From the NCBI GenBank assembly GCA_034440635.1, contig JAOTON010000940.1, positions 868,001 to 932,000 of the forward strand: a DNA stretch of 64,000 bases, read 5' to 3'. Each line of letters begins with the position of its first letter. Position 1 is the first letter of the stretch. This stretch comes from Lepas anatifera (taxonomy: Eukaryota; Arthropoda; Thecostraca; Lepadidae). The notes beneath the pieces were generated by a model. The model made no database searches. It was not told the DNA's origin and worked only from the letters and a program-made list of their open reading frames with translations. Positions 1 to 13,159 of this stretch are shown one piece after another. A program made the position numbers and the translations under genes.

Positions 1-199
1 CTGCTCGAAATCTTATTGCCCTACGGCGTCGAACCTAGATGCAATTAGATCACATTTAGCGATTAAAACTATTGCTTGATAATTTAGTACCTTTTTTGGT
101 CAGCTAGGGCATTCTGTCGCCTTTCCAAGCACCCGGGAGAATATGAGTACGTAATTCGTGACTAACTAATGCCTCATCGTCGCCAATAATCGCACCGAC

Positions 200-1345
200 G
201 GAGCTAATCTGGTGACCCTTGAGCTCATCTGGGGCCCACTGAGCTGATCTTTGCCACTTGAGCGGATCACGTGCCTTCTAAGCTGATCTGGTGCCTCCTG
301 AGCCAACATTTTGCCTCCTGGGCCCATATCATGCCCTCTGAGCTTGCCTAGTGCCCACTGAGCTGGTGTGGTGGCCTCTGAGCCAATCTAGTGCCTTTTA
401 GGCTGATCTAGACCTCCTGAGTTGATTAAGTAATTTCCTCAGAAGCTCTGGGGCCCTGAACTGAGTTGTGCCCACTGAGGCTGATGGAAGCCCCTGAGCT
501 GGTATGGGGCTCCTGGGCTGATTAAATGCCTCCTGGCTTGATCTAGTACCTTCTAGTTGACCTGTGCCCTGAGCTGATCGGGGACCACTGAGCTGATCCA
601 TTGCCCTCTCTCTGAGCTGATATGGTGCTCCCTGAGCTGATCTAGACCCCTGCTCTGGTCTGGGGAGTAGGAGCTTATCTGGGCCCCCGAGCTGATCGAT
701 CTGGTGCCCCTGAGCAGGTATATTGTCCCTTAGCTAAAATAATACCCCCTGAGCTGATCTGGTGCCCCATGTGTTATCATTGTGCCTTCTGAACCCATCT
801 GATGCCCTCTGAGCTAGTCTGGTGCCCCCTGAGCTAATATGGTGCAGGGCCCTATTAGCCTATCTGCGGCCCATTGAGCTAGTCTGATGACCTCCTCCCC
901 ATCTTTGGGGCCACTAAGCTAGTTTAGTCCCGGGCCAAGCATGAGCTGCTCTGGGGGGGGGGGTTCTGATCCACACCAGGGCCCCCCTGAGCTGGTCTTG
1001 AAAAGACAGAGAATAAGAACACAAGGCCAACTCCCATCACCTCGGGGGTCACGGGGCTTGTCTTATCCCAGGGGGCACAACTGGGGGAATGAGGGGCAAC
1101 TGCTCTGGGGAACTCTGATCCACACTAGGGGCCCCTGAGCTGGTCTTGAATAGATGGGGAATAAGGACACAGTACAAGCGCCCCTTGTAAAATGGAGCTA
1201 ACGATCAATGAGTCATCGTTAAAATGGCTTGTGGTGACTAGGCACTCTTGATTATATGAATTGGCTATTATACCGGTGGATTCTGGGGAAGGGCAATAAA
1301 AAGGCATGTGCCCCTGAGCTCAGAGCACAGCCGCCTGAACCAGGA
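200..1345. repeat. Degenerate minisatellite, family A
   Basis: The words GAGCTGATCTGGTGCC and CCTGAGC recur every roughly 20-35 bases with many substitutions. All short ORFs here are translations of the array and should not be called genes. From about 900 to 1305 the array passes into a less repetitive segment that is the reverse complement of 36.8-37.2 kb, so the block is an inverted paralog of the array at 36.6-38.3 kb. Bases 1-199 show nothing I can identify. Confidence 0.75.
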
Positions 1346-2109
1346 TTTGTACTTATTAGTTTAAATGAATGAAAAACTAGTTTCTCACAATGTTCAGCTC
1401 TATCCAAACTACCAGCCTGTTTGATTTATCTTTACTTCAACTGGGACCGATCCCGGTATCTCCCAAATTATTCCGGTAACAAAATTGTATCCGTCCAATG
1501 TCACTATGCCACACCTCCTCCCACGGCCCTTTTGGGAGCCGCAGAACTTAATCCGCGTTCAACCAGGGTTCACTCGTCACGACACAACCAGTGGGCATAA
1601 CAAATGAATTTTCGACTCCAATATGTCTTATCTTGCACATTGTGATAGATATCACAGGCTCCGCTGAGTTCTCTGATGTCCAGTACTTGCATGAGTTGGC
1701 TGATTTGTCCTTAAATCTATCCCAAAAAGTCGTGTTCTGTGTATTTTCATGAAATTTCGGTGACACTTTTCTTTCTCCTGGTTTTAATTCAATTTTCCTT
1801 CTCCGTCAATGCTTGATTTGCATTTTTCTTTGACCAAAGGTACCCAAAAGTTGATATTAATAAGATATAGTAAGTTTTTTTTAGGTTACGTTAAAAGTGC
1901 CCTTTCTCTCCCAGGATGCCCCTCAAATGTGGTGCGCCCCCCCCCCACACCAAAGCTCTGTCTGCCCCCCTGATCTTGGAAATATTTAAAGCTCAGATTT
2001 GATTATTTTAAGACGTGTATGTAGCTTTGGGATGTCGCTTATAAAATACCTGCTCAACATTAAAATAAAATGTTCTCTGTGTTATAAAAGGCGCAAAAAA
2101 GCGATGAAT
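1346..2109. other. Unannotated stretch
   Basis: No coding region, terminal repeat or array is visible. It is moderately AT-rich with a C run near 1937. The 72-codon minus-strand ORF at 1548-1766 has no recognisable motif. Confidence 0.5.
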
Positions 2110-4925
2110 AACATATTTGGTGCAATGAAGGGGTGCCGCCCCCAACGCCGCCGCCCCTATGGGGTGCCGCCCCCCACCGGCTGAGCACCCCCAAAGATGT
2201 TTGGAAAATTACACCCCTGGCCCCCATTGGGCATCATTGGTGTCTTCTGTGTACTTCACCGGCGCCCCACGCTTCACCGTGAGCGCCTCTGCTTTTTAGT
2301 GCCGATCTTCACCATTGGCGCCCCCGTGGTACATCATTGGTGCCTTTTTGCTCAAATGGCGCCCCCACGCCTCACTGAGGGGTCTTCACCCCTTACCAGC
2401 CCGTTTTATACCAGTGGAGCCCCCCTCTCTCTCTCTCCATTCCCCACTGCGGGCGCTCCCACCTTCTAACAAAATGCTCTATACCACTGGCGCCCCCCAT
2501 GGTGCATCATTAGTACCTTCGTTTCACTCCACCGGCGCCCCCATGCCTCATCGTGGGCTCTCCCACTTCTTGGCATCCCGCTATAAGCTATTGGCGCCCC
2601 AATCCTCACTACGGGCGCCCCCACCTTCGGAAAATCCACTCTATACCACTGGTGCCTCCGTGGTGCAGCATTGATGTCTCGTTTGTACTTCAACGGCGCC
2701 CCATGTGCTGAAACCCCGCATGTACCACCGGCATCCCCATTGAGCATCATTGGTGTCTTCTGTGCACTCCATCGGCGCCCCCACGCTTGACTGTGGGCGT
2801 CGCCTGCTTTTTGGACCCGCTCTTTACCTCGGGCTACCCCATGGTGAATAATTGGTGCGATTCTTTTTAATCTCAAACGGCGCCCCCATGCCCCATTGAG
2901 GGGGTCTTCACCTCTCAACAGCCCCTCCTCTACCACTGGAGCCCACTCTTATGATGCATTATTGTTGTCTTCTTTCAGCTTTATGGGTGCCCCCCCCGCC
3001 TCTTTCCACCATCTTTTGACACATCGGTCTGTATCACTGGCGCCCCCATAATGAATCATTGGTGCCTGTGCTTTGCTCCACCGGCGCCTTCATCTCCCGC
3101 CGTGGGCTCATCGGGAGTGCCTCCAAATCTCGACAAACCGCTCTGTCTGGCGCCCCCCATGGTACACATTGGTGCTTTTCTTTCGCTCCATTGGTGCCCC
3201 CACACTTCACTATAGGCGCCCACAAGTTTCTGATGATTCGCTGATGCATCATTGGTATCTTACTTTTGCTCTACCGGCGCCCAGCACGCCCCCCTACCCC
3301 CGCCATGCGGCACTACGGGCGCCCCAACTTTTGACAGCATGCTCTGTGCCTCCACCGCCTCCATGGTGCATGCTGGGTGCCTATCGTTAGCTCCAGGAAC
3401 GCACCAACACATCCCTGCCAGAAACCCCATGCAGCTTATCTTTACTTTGCATTTCTTGCATCCCAAACGTGGCCTGCTGTCTTACCAGCGCCTCCCCTTG
3501 ACAGCTCCCACAAATTTCACTGAATGCAAGTACCCCCAAGCTGTATCACCGGGAGCTCCAAACTTCAGCTTCGGTGTCTCCTTGATGACCAAATTGCGCC
3601 GTCAGCACTCTTCCCATGCACCGTCTTCTCCTCCCTGCTTCCCAACCAGTTCCTTATTCGTGTACCCCCCTTCTACCCTGTTGTTACCCTACCAGTGTCC
3701 CTATGATGGATTATTTGCTCCCACAGACACTCCACTGACGGTTCCAAGCCTATGTACTGCAGGCACCCCTTGCCTGCAGCACCGGTATCCATAACTCCAG
3801 TCTTGGTATCGCCTCGGTGAAGTATCAGCGTCCCCCCGATGCACTATCACCATTACCATCCCTCGCACCAAAAGCCCAAATAACTAACTGACTAACTCAC
3901 AACACTTCCCCGGCTATAAGCCACCGGCGTCCCACAGGGTGTATCACTGTACCACACTGAACTTTTGGCACTCCCATGCTGCATCACCGCTGGACTCATT
4001 TATTAACCTAAGCACCCCCTCATATATCATGCCCCCGGATTACTAATTGGCGTCACACTTCAACGTGCACCACCCTCATCGATTTTTTGACGCCCTCTTC
4101 TTTGTGGTTAGACGCCCATATTTCACGATCGGCCGCCCTTTTCAGTTCTAGAGCGCCCCGCTGCAACATGGACCGCCCGTACCTACCTTTGGCCGCCCTC
4201 TTCTGCATGATTGTTCTCCTGTTCTCCACTATTGGTCGCTCCTTTGCATATCTAGGGCGCCTCACTTCAATGTGGACCCCTCACTCACCTCCAAACGCCC
4301 TCTATTTTATGGTTGGAAACCCCATATTTCACGTTTGGCCACCCTTTTCAGCGCTTTGCGAACCTCTGGGACGTGGACCACCGTTATTTACCTACAGGCG
4401 CCCTTAACTTTGTGACTGGGTTCCCCGTTTTCACAATTGACCCGCTTTTCAGCCCAAGGGCGCCCCACTGCAGCATGGACTGCCCTCATCCATTTTTAGC
4501 CGCTCTCTTCTGTATGATTGCGCGCACCTTCTCCACTGTGGGCCGGTCTTGTGCAGCCTTAGAGCCCCCCACTTCACCGTGGACTGCCCTCATTCACCTC
4601 TGTCCGCCCTCCGCTTTGTGGTTCAGAACCCCTATATCATGATTGACCGTCCCTTTTAGCTCTAAATCGGCCCACCGTAAAATTGATCGCTCTCATCCGC
4701 TTTTGACTGCCCTCTAGTGTATGATTGCGCGCCCATTTTCCACAATTGTCTGTTATTTCTTAGCTTTGGGGTGCCCTACTTTTACGTATACCGCCTTCAA
4801 CTTCGGATGTCCTCTACTTTGTGTTCGGGTGCCCCAATTTTACGATTAACCGCTCTTTTTCACCCTTAGGGCATCCCAATGCAACATGGCACTCCCATGG
4901 CACATGGACAGCTCTCAGAGCTTTG
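2110..4925. repeat. Degenerate minisatellite, family B
   Basis: Two related sub-arrays. From about 2110 to 3500, words such as CACCGGCGCCCCCA and CATCATTGGTGCC alternate; the ATCATTGG-type word returns at irregular spacings of roughly 80-170 bases. From about 4080 to 4920 the words shift to GCCGCCCTCTTCTGCATGATTG and CACTTCAA(C/T)GTGGAC. The stretch 3500-4080 is a decayed intermediate. Several ORFs of 60-180 codons cross the array on both strands; their proline, alanine and serine-rich translations follow the repeat, so I do not call them genes. Confidence 0.65.
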
Positions 4926-6079
4926 AGTGGTAACAATTGCCCTGAGTTCTTTTAATGTTTGCTTTGGGTATCGATCGGTGTCATTTTGCTCCGTTACCAC
5001 GCAGAATCCCCCAGGGCGCATTCATGCCCATCCCATGTGTGGTCGTGTGCCCGTCCGATATGTGGTTGTGTTGTCTTTTGCGACAAGAACATGCTACGAT
5101 GGAATATAGGGGACTGTTAAAAATAATGTTTCTTGTTAAGCAAATTTTGAGCACATATACGAATATCCCTTCAATGTGTTTCAAAAACATTCTGGATCTA
5201 CTGATCACTCTATAAGCTGTTGACTTCGATCATTTACTTATTCTGCCGAGGTGTTTTGTTCGCAATGCCACTAATGAAAGGCTGTGTCCAGACAGCAACG
5301 CGAAATTCCCACGTCATCTGAGTAAGAAAAACTTTGAGAGCTCGGCAGGAGGCACCTGCAGAATTTTGGTTGCGTCCTCTCCCACAAGTTTGTAAACAGC
5401 AAAAAGTTTCGCTTTATGTAGAATATTGTGCATTTATCACTATCCCCTCTGCGCAGACAGGGTAAACTGCAACGACTGGTTCGCAAAATCTCCAAAGGCC
5501 GTCTCTGCGCAAAGTCTGCTTCAAAACCTAATCCAGGTAGAAGGTGCCCTGTTTAATTGTTGCTTGGTTAACTAGAGGCACTTTGAGAAATTCTTCCTTT
5601 TCTTGGCAACGTGTATTTTTTTAATCGGCACTTTTTCAAATGGCATCACAAATACGAAAATGAGCACCACAAAGATCCATGATACCAAAGGCTGACCCCA
5701 AATGGTAGTCTGACCGCCCTCGGGGACTTCGCTTCCCCCTTATCAAAATCCTGGATCGTCCGTGTACCCAGCCCTCTCGGTTGTTGATCAGTGATAGATA
5801 AGCTCGGTCAGTGTTGGTCATGTGCAATCTCTAACATCATCACCTTGGATAGGTTGAGTTTGCGGCCGGTTTGATAGAGCTGGAAAATGCCTTGGTGATC
5901 GGGAAGGAGAGTTGATTGGGTGATGAAACTATAGTAGGGAGGAACAGAAACGTAGCAAAGGGGTGGGGAGGCTAGCGCAGTCGCATGAAAGACACCCGAA
6001 GGGAAAAGATCGCGCGAAGGGCAGCCGGGCTACGCCGATCTATGACCAACCGTAAACCTCGGGGACCAGCATGACTTGC
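4926..6079. other. Unannotated stretch
   Basis: No gene, terminal repeat or tandem structure recognised. Short ORFs of 60-86 codons overlap on both strands without motifs. Confidence 0.45.
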
Positions 6080-6700
6080 TGTTACAAGTGTGACCCTCTG
6101 CGGCAAGCGACGCCCTATATGTGACCGTCAGGGTCCCCTAGGGGCAGAAGAATACTCCAAAAACAGATGACAGGTGACCCACTCATCAGGTGGGTCACCT
6201 GTTTTCAACAGGGCCTTCTGTGACAAGCATGACCAGCACATCGTTCCATGGTCGGCAGGGCCCAATGCAGTCAGAAGAGCCTTCTGTCTGCCACCGAGAA
6301 TGCCCTCTGTGGCCAGCGGGGGATGGTGTGACAAGTAGGGCCCTCTACGGTCAGCAGGTCCTTTGGGACCAGGAGTCTCCCTCGTTATCAATAGGGCAAT
6401 CTTAGGTCAACAGGGATCTCTGTAACTAACAGATCTTTCGGTCGCAGTAAGGGTCATGTCTTACCAGCATGTTTTTTTGTCGGACAGGGCGATACCCCCG
6501 GTGACCATCAGAGCACTCTGTTTCGTAAATATATATTTGGAACTGAACGCACAGTCTATAAAAAGGGTACTCCGGGACCAACAGGTCTTTCCGTGACCAG
6601 TAAGGCCTGCCATATTCCTGTGGAAGGTCATGAGGTGACCTGAGGTCTAATCGGGATGTCACTGGGCCCCCTGCATCCAGGCGGGGAGCCATCCATGACG
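6080..6700. repeat. Degenerate array, family E, with a hairpin
   Basis: Words of the type GACCAGCAGGGCCCTCTGTG recur irregularly. At 6170-6202 there is a perfect 13-bp stem (ACAGGTGACCCAC and its complement) with a 7-base loop. ORFs in both orientations follow the array and are not called. Confidence 0.4.
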
Positions 6701-7894
6701 GTGTTTGACTGCTGTAAGTGGGACTGGTGGGACCCTTAAATCCATTAGGATCTAATTTGCCAGTTAGCGAACCCCTGGAGAAAGCCAGAAAATGTACAAG
6801 TGCACACTGTGAACGACTTCGAGTTCACTTTGGTCAGTCGAGGGTCCTATGTCGCTGCCAGAGCACAGCGAAGACAGGCCAACGGCCAAAATCTGGTTAT
6901 AGCTAGTTATAGTTCCTGCAAAAATTCAGGTAGATGCCGCTGAAGGGAGACACATTTTCCGAGCTGATCGCTGATGTGGAGTATCCCTAAGCTGGGCCTT
7001 TGCTTGCCTTAGGGTCACCAGGGGCCGTATTATGATGCCGAGAGTACATAATAATGGGCACACGCACGTCGACATTTTATTCTGATTTCCAGCCTGCGCC
7101 CGCGCTGTGCAGGTGGGGTCAAATCAGCATTGTGATCGTAGAGCGCACCTTAGATCGGTATGCTGATATTCTGCGCAGGCTAGGTCGGTACTGGTCCCTG
7201 TGCATCCCGGGTACGCTTGTCCTACGTCGAGCGTGGCTACGCACGGAAGGAGGTCAAAGTACCACATTGGAATACGGCAAGTTGCTTGTCTCAGTCAAGT
7301 CTTACGAGGGCATAATATTAGAATATAGCCTTAGAAAGGTTTACAATAACTGGGGTCTTGAAGTAAGTCTAAGTTCATGAACTTAAGTCATAGATCCTTC
7401 GTGGTTGGCTAGCTCAGATTGAAGGGAACGGGGATCACTGCTCTGACCTAGTGGTTTATTAGACGCTTATGGCTAGTTAAGGCCCTGTGTGCTAATCATC
7501 ATCATATAAGCAGAATCAGTAGTCCATGTAACCATCATGGGGCTTCCCAAAGTGTATCGGGATTTGATCTGACCTGTCCTGTAGAAACCTAATCCCCAAT
7601 GACAAACATAGGCCCATTGAACGAGACGGGCCTATTCTAAATATTCGTTGATCTTCTACAAACTGTTTAACGCTTCTAAAGATAATTTTGATCACTGATT
7701 GGAGAGAAAATAGTCCCCATGCAGTCTCCCCGGGTCCCAAAGTGTCTTTACTGACCGTGGGTTCCAGTGCATCAATGAAATAAACGCCAAAGATATACAT
7801 TCACTGTTTACCATTGCTGAGGTGTATTTTAGATACATTTAAAGCTATGATGTTTCCGATTTTTTAAAGAAAATATGGAACTGATTACCTCTTT
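6701..7894. other. Unannotated stretch
   Basis: Nothing recognised. A 108-codon plus-strand ORF at 7054-7380 has no motif, no tandem structure and no supporting context, so it is not called a gene. Confidence 0.4.
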
Positions 7895-8919
7895 GACTCC
7901 GCCCCAGTGGGGGCTGTTTGAACACCCCGTCCGATTTTTCGGGCGGCAAGAAAAAAACGGCGACGCGAAGCGCCGCCGTACTTGGCACACCTTATTCTTG
8001 ATTGATTCCACAAGTTTCGCCAAAATTTTAAGCTTGGGTCATCTCAGGTCAGGCCATCAGTGTAGGTCAAGTGACCTTACCTAGCAGGTCAAGTAACCTC
8101 AAACTATGTTGAAGGTAGGAAACTTGTAGGAAAGGTAGGAAACATACGTAGGAAATGGGTGAATCTATCGGATTGAAACTTAAAACACATAATGGCCCCA
8201 CCGAGTTCTCCAAAAAGTTCTGGGATTTTTCATATCGATGACATAAGGTCAAATACGGACCATGACCTCTCCATTGGAAATATAGAGGAAAACAGAAAAT
8301 GGACTGTATTTGTGTAGATAAAGGTGATAATACCTTCATATTCCCCAAATCGAAGTATCCTAGACCCCTTTTTAGGTTCATGTTGCAAGTTTTGACCTGT
8401 AACCTCTGAGAGGTCATCCGAAGCTATTTAAGCAGTTTTCAGACTTAGGTCAATAACTTTGCATGAAATGATGATACAGCTTATATGTTTACACCATTGC
8501 GTTTGGATTGCTATTGCCAGTTGATTGATAGGAATATGAACTATGCTAAGTCAAAAAGTGACCTTGACCTCACCTGAGGCCAGGTGATTTGTGTTTTGAC
8601 CTAGTATGCTCATATTATACATCATTCGATTCGCCGTGACGAGAGAGAGCAAACAGTGCCTACAAAATTATTCTAACTCAACGCTGTCAGACGCTAGAGT
8701 CCAACTGCTTTGCTCAAAATGCCAACTTCTTTGACCTGTCATGACCTCAATGTTGACCTGAGCCAAAAAGTGACTGATATAGTGTCTTCATGAATTTGTA
8801 TGAGCTATCCACCAGGGTTCACGTTTTTTCGCTATCCTGCATAGGGGCCGAGTTCGAGAGGGGGTGTTCAAACACCCCCACCAGGGCGAAGGTGACTCGG
8901 AGGCCCACCGGGTCGCGGA
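7895..8919. mobile_element. TTAA-type MITE, copy a
   Basis: The two ends carry matching subterminal hairpins: GGGGG-CTGTTTGAACA-CCCC at about 7909-7926 and GGGGG-TGTTCAAACA-CCCCC at about 8860-8879, each being the complement of the other. Near the left hairpin is a second hairpin around ACGGCG...CGCCGCCGT. The right terminus has the GCGAAGGTGRCTC motif shared by the other copies and is followed by TTAA (8920-8923). The interior is full of AGGTCA and TGACCT words. No ORF of its own. The left terminus outside the hairpin is decayed, so that boundary is approximate. Confidence 0.6.
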
Positions 8920-9090
8920 TTAACTGATTCAGTTCGCAAAAAATACTTTAAATGGGTAAAGAACATAAAATTTGGCGCCCCAGCCGGCATAAAAATGGCG
9001 CCCCCTGGCCATGAAAGTGGCGCCCCCCATCGCTGCGGCCCCCTAGCGAAAAATACTGGATCCGCCCTTGAATAAGAGGTGCCTCTCTGC

Positions 9091-9474
9091 CAGTGGCGGG
9101 TCCAAGGGGGGAAAGGCATTTCCCCAAACGGAAAAGCTCGGGGAAAAACTATGTTAATGCCCCCCAAAGTGATCGACCTCCTTTTTCCTCCAACTGCTTT
9201 TTTATTTTATAAGCAAGATTTTGGTACTTCAACTCTCAACTTCAAACAGAACCAGTTAAGTTTAGTGTAAATATTGGGCCTTGAACTGAAAAAGTATCTC
9301 GAGCCCATATTTTTCATCGCGTGACGTGTTGTCTTTTGCTTTTCGCCTCAAATACCCAAAATTGTACCGGAAATTGATAATGTAGCGCAACTTTCACGGC
9401 GTGACGTTTTTTTTGCTTTTCGACTTTTGACTTTAGTTTGCCCCTCCCAAACCGACCGGCTAGATCCGCCACTG
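9091..9474. mobile_element. hAT-like MITE with 8-bp TSD
   Basis: Termini CAGTGGCGGGTCCA and TAGATCCGCCACTG are inverted repeats, flanked by a perfect 8-bp duplication CTCTCTGC (9083-9090 and 9475-9482). An 8-bp duplication plus CAG..CTG ends is the hAT pattern. No transposase ORF, so non-autonomous. A related 507-bp copy lies in the opposite orientation at 49254-49760. The preceding 170 bases (8920-9090) end a different fragment with GGATCCGCCCTTG, a decayed end of the same type. Confidence 0.8.
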
Positions 9475-10924
9475 CTCTCTGCACACCAATTACAAGTTTT
9501 GCGAGCGGAAAGGGGCAGGATAGTGCAGATATTTCACAAAACTGGAGATGTTAACAGATGTTGGATTGCCTGTCTTTTTGCTTCCTGACAAAGTATTTGA
9601 TGGGAGCCTTTTATAATTTGCCTTGGTTCCTGAGTCGTGATTTTTTCATCATGCTGTGGGCCACAGAAATATGCCACGTTTTTATAGGTTACTTGCATAC
9701 TCCTTGGTGGATCCAGGGGGAGCATCAAGGCCATTCCCCTCGAAACGCCCAGACGGGGGGACCAACATATCTTTTGATCCCTCACCTTCCGGAAATGAAG
9801 TGCTCTATTTATTTCTTATTTAATTTAATATTTACCCCACGTATCATCATCATGTTTGGTGTTTTAGGACGCATCGACTGTATTGGTAATTTTGCACTCG
9901 ACGTACAGGTGGGCTCGCAACTGAGTGGTGAGAAGTTGACCTGAGCGGGGCGGCCTTCCCTGTGCTTTGTGGAACTTTAATCATTGGCTTCTAAATTAGC
10001 CCATCGTTGCGGGAATTGCTCATCTTCATGGTGGACTTGCTGCTTCCTTGACAAATCCCTTGAACACTTTAGCGAGGCTTCGATACCAAACGTCGAACCT
10101 GCAATAGTTTTGACAACATTTATAAGAAGGTAAAAGCGAAGGGCGTTTGGTTAAGTTCTTACCGTTGTGATATGCCTCGCCTTCACTTTTTCAGCCTGTC
10201 GGAAATTTTCACAGCTACTGTAAAAGGAGTTCCAGCGGGATCTTCTCCCCTAGCTTTCATCTAAAGCATTTCTGTTCTTGGCTGCATTTTGGAGACGATC
10301 TGAAAGTTTTTCACAGATATTCATAGAAGTTTACGAGTTCAAATCCAGAGTCTTATGTTAAAGCGCGTGCTTCCAGCCATAATGAATTGGATATTTACTA
10401 GCCCCCTTACTGTTTTTTCGGTCGTGACACTCATAGAAATTGTGATTTCCATGAACAAAACTTGCTCCCAAAATATATTTCTCTGTATGACTTACCACAG
10501 GAACTACAGGGCGGGCAGCAGCATTTTATCGAGCTAGTTTCACTTTTTCTTGCCATTCATATGGTCGTCTGTTTTTAAATAACTTTTCAAAGTCTGTTCA
10601 ATCCTCGAGGAAGTTCTGATGTATGTGAGTGACTTATATCATAGCAATCACGTCTTCAACCCTGCCAAACTAAAATACTATTTCAACTAAAGACAAATAA
10701 AATTAAAATTTGTCGCTCACTGAACACCAGGGACTAAAACTGTCACAATTCTGAGTTACTGAATGATCGTACAGGACACAATGATTTGGATAAGCAAATG
10801 AGATGGTGCCGATTATGAACTGCGGTGAAACATAGAACGTCTGATTTTACATTCCTCTTCCCGTGCTTTCTCCCAAAAATAATTTCAGGAATGTTTTTTT
10901 GCATTTTTCTTTCTTTTGACTGAA
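9475..10924. other. Unannotated stretch
   Basis: AT-rich sequence without recognised gene, terminal repeat or array. The 128-codon ORF at 9558-9944 has no motif I recognise. Confidence 0.4.
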
Positions 10925-11289
10925 CCGTTTTGGGGAATGCCTTTTTTGCCCCCTCCCCTAGATCTGCCACTGGCCAACTTACCACCCAAAAGGCGGCCAG
11001 TGTCAATGAAAAACGCGTTTAAAAAAGGATTTCTAAATGCTTATTTTCACGAAAGCTTCCTCTTAGTGAGGACATCTTCACGTTTACCATCAAGCCTATT
11101 TCGGGCCAGCTAACAACTGGCACCTTGGTAGAAAATGCTGAAAGCACCCACTGACACTAACTGAAGCACGATGAGCAAATAATACAGTTATCTTCGGTCA
11201 TGGCGAAAACTGAGGTGTCGTATCCACCACCTCCACTTATCACAGTTGTCCTGGCCAACTGCTCCATACTGAAATACCCGATTGACGCT

Positions 11290-12040
11290 AACCTGAGCCT
11301 CATAGGCCGCAGAACCTCTGCGGGCCTGGGCCCCTGAGTTTTTGGTGTCTTCCCTGAGTTTATATCGAGTCCCCTCAGCTGATCTGGGACCGATTTAGTT
11401 AACCAGGCCCTCACACTGAACTTGAAAGCTATAAGTCGCCGCTGAAGCCTATTAAGCTTTTCGGGGCCCTTTTATTGATATAGGGCCCCCTCAACAGGTC
11501 CTGGGCCCTCTGAGCTAAAAGCTGGAGCTCTGAGCTCTGAGCCCCAAGCTGGATTAGTGTCCCTTAAGCTGGTCAGGGTCCCCTGGGTTGGTACCGTTTT
11601 CGTTTAACTGATATAGATCTCTTCAGCTTGTTTGGGGCCCGTTGTGTGCATCTGGGCACTAGTTCGTCGAGGCACCCAGCTAGTCTCGCCCTATTAGTTT
11701 TATGGGCCTTCTGAGCTGCTGCAGGGTCCCCTCAGAGTGTCTGGGCCCCATGAATTAAAAATTGGACCCCTGGGTTAGTTTCCGGTCCCTGAGCTTATTT
11801 AGAAACCGTTTAAATAGGTAGGCACCCAACGCTGGTCTTGAGAATCCTGTGTTGGCACTGAGGTCAAATGAGCTCGTCGGAGGCCCTTATCTGGGCCCCC
11901 TGAACTGAAACGGGCCCCTCAGCTGATTTTGGAGACCCAAAATCCTTCCTACCGGATTCCACCCACGCCAGATTTCCTGACTCCCTGAGGGCCCCTGGGG
12001 GCCATTGGGGATTTTTCCCGCGATCAGCGCTGGGGTTCCT
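11290..12040. repeat. Degenerate array, family A-like
   Basis: Words such as GGCCCCCTGAGCTGATCTGGG recur. The same array is at 50110-50351 and 59922-60030 in the second copy, where a deletion of about 290 bases relative to this copy (11575-11865 here) has occurred. Confidence 0.55.
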
Positions 12041-12079
12041 CCCCGAGACAAAGCTTACTTAGCCCCCGCTACAAAGCAA

Positions 12080-12870
12080 GTCTCTGTCTCTATACTCTAG
12101 CGTCTGCCAGAGTTGAGCTAGAATCATTTTTAGGCACAATTCGCTTCCTCTCGTTACGGCGAATCATCAAATAATGTATAATATGACTATACGAGGTCAA
12201 AACATAAAACTGACCTGACCTAAGGCTAGGTCAAGGCCACCATCTAGCCTAGCATAGTCAGTATGCATATCAATCAACTCACAATAACAATAAAAAATGG
12301 TATCAAAATACGGGTTTTATCAATATTTCCTGCAAAGCAATTGACCCAAGTCTTAAAACCTGCTTAGGAAGCCCCAGATGAACTCTCCGATGTAACATGT
12401 CTAAACTTGCAACATTCACCGATAAAGAGGCCTAGGATACTATGATTTGGGGAATCCGAAGGTATTTCAAGCGGCGTCTGCAGACATAGAGCAATTTTTT
12501 GGCAAATTTCCGTTTTACCCCATGCATTTTCAATGGAGAGTTCATGATTCGTACCTGTCCCTAGGTCATCGATGGGAAAAATCCCGGAATAAATGTATTA
12601 GTACTTTTTGGCCCATTATATGGCACAAGTTTGAATTCGATAGATTCACCTTTTTCTTACTTACGCCAACTTAAACATCTTTTGGGGTGAGGCCACTTGA
12701 CCTGCACTGGTGACCTGACCTGAGATGACGCAACCTTAAATTTTGAGGGAAAGTTGCGGAATTGATCAATGATAAGGTGTGACAAGTACTGTGTTGCTTC
12801 GCGCCGACGTTTTTTCGTGCCACTGGGAGACCTCGAGGGGGTGTTCAAGCACCCCCCAACGGGCCGGAAC
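12080..12870. mobile_element. TTAA-type MITE relic, copy b
   Basis: The right half is clear: an AGGTCA/TGACCT-rich interior, a GCTTCGCGCCGACG remnant of the GC hairpin, then the subterminal hairpin GGGGGTGTTCAAGCACCCCCC at about 12837-12857. The left hairpin is not found. Internal sequence near 12110-12180 is the reverse complement of 8620-8700 in copy a, confirming the family. TTAA at 12736-12739 is the empty site for an insertion found in the paralog (60801-61638). Confidence 0.5.
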
Positions 12871-13159
12871 GGGGCGCGAATACTCTAGAACAGGGCTGAG
12901 GCCAAAAGGGAAGGCTCTAAACAATGTCTGAAATTTTGGGGTCAAGGTCCTTCAAGGTCATTGACCTATTACGGCACAACCCAACATATTATGCCTAATT
13001 TACGCTATAACCAGCGCTGTGCCCAAGCTTACCAATGACCTTTGATCAAGCCTTGATCATCAAGGCCAGTCACCTTTAAAATTGACCTGTGACCTTGATC
13101 TAAACACAGAATAACCTTTACTTTGATGTAATAGCATACACTATAATAGGTTTCGTAAC

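Noticed and set aside
2466..2936. 156-codon minus-strand ORF
   Set aside because: Translation of the family B array; composition follows the repeat and no motif is present.
3252..3794. 180-codon plus-strand ORF
   Set aside because: Runs from array B into its decayed edge; Pro/Ser/Leu-rich with no recognisable domain.
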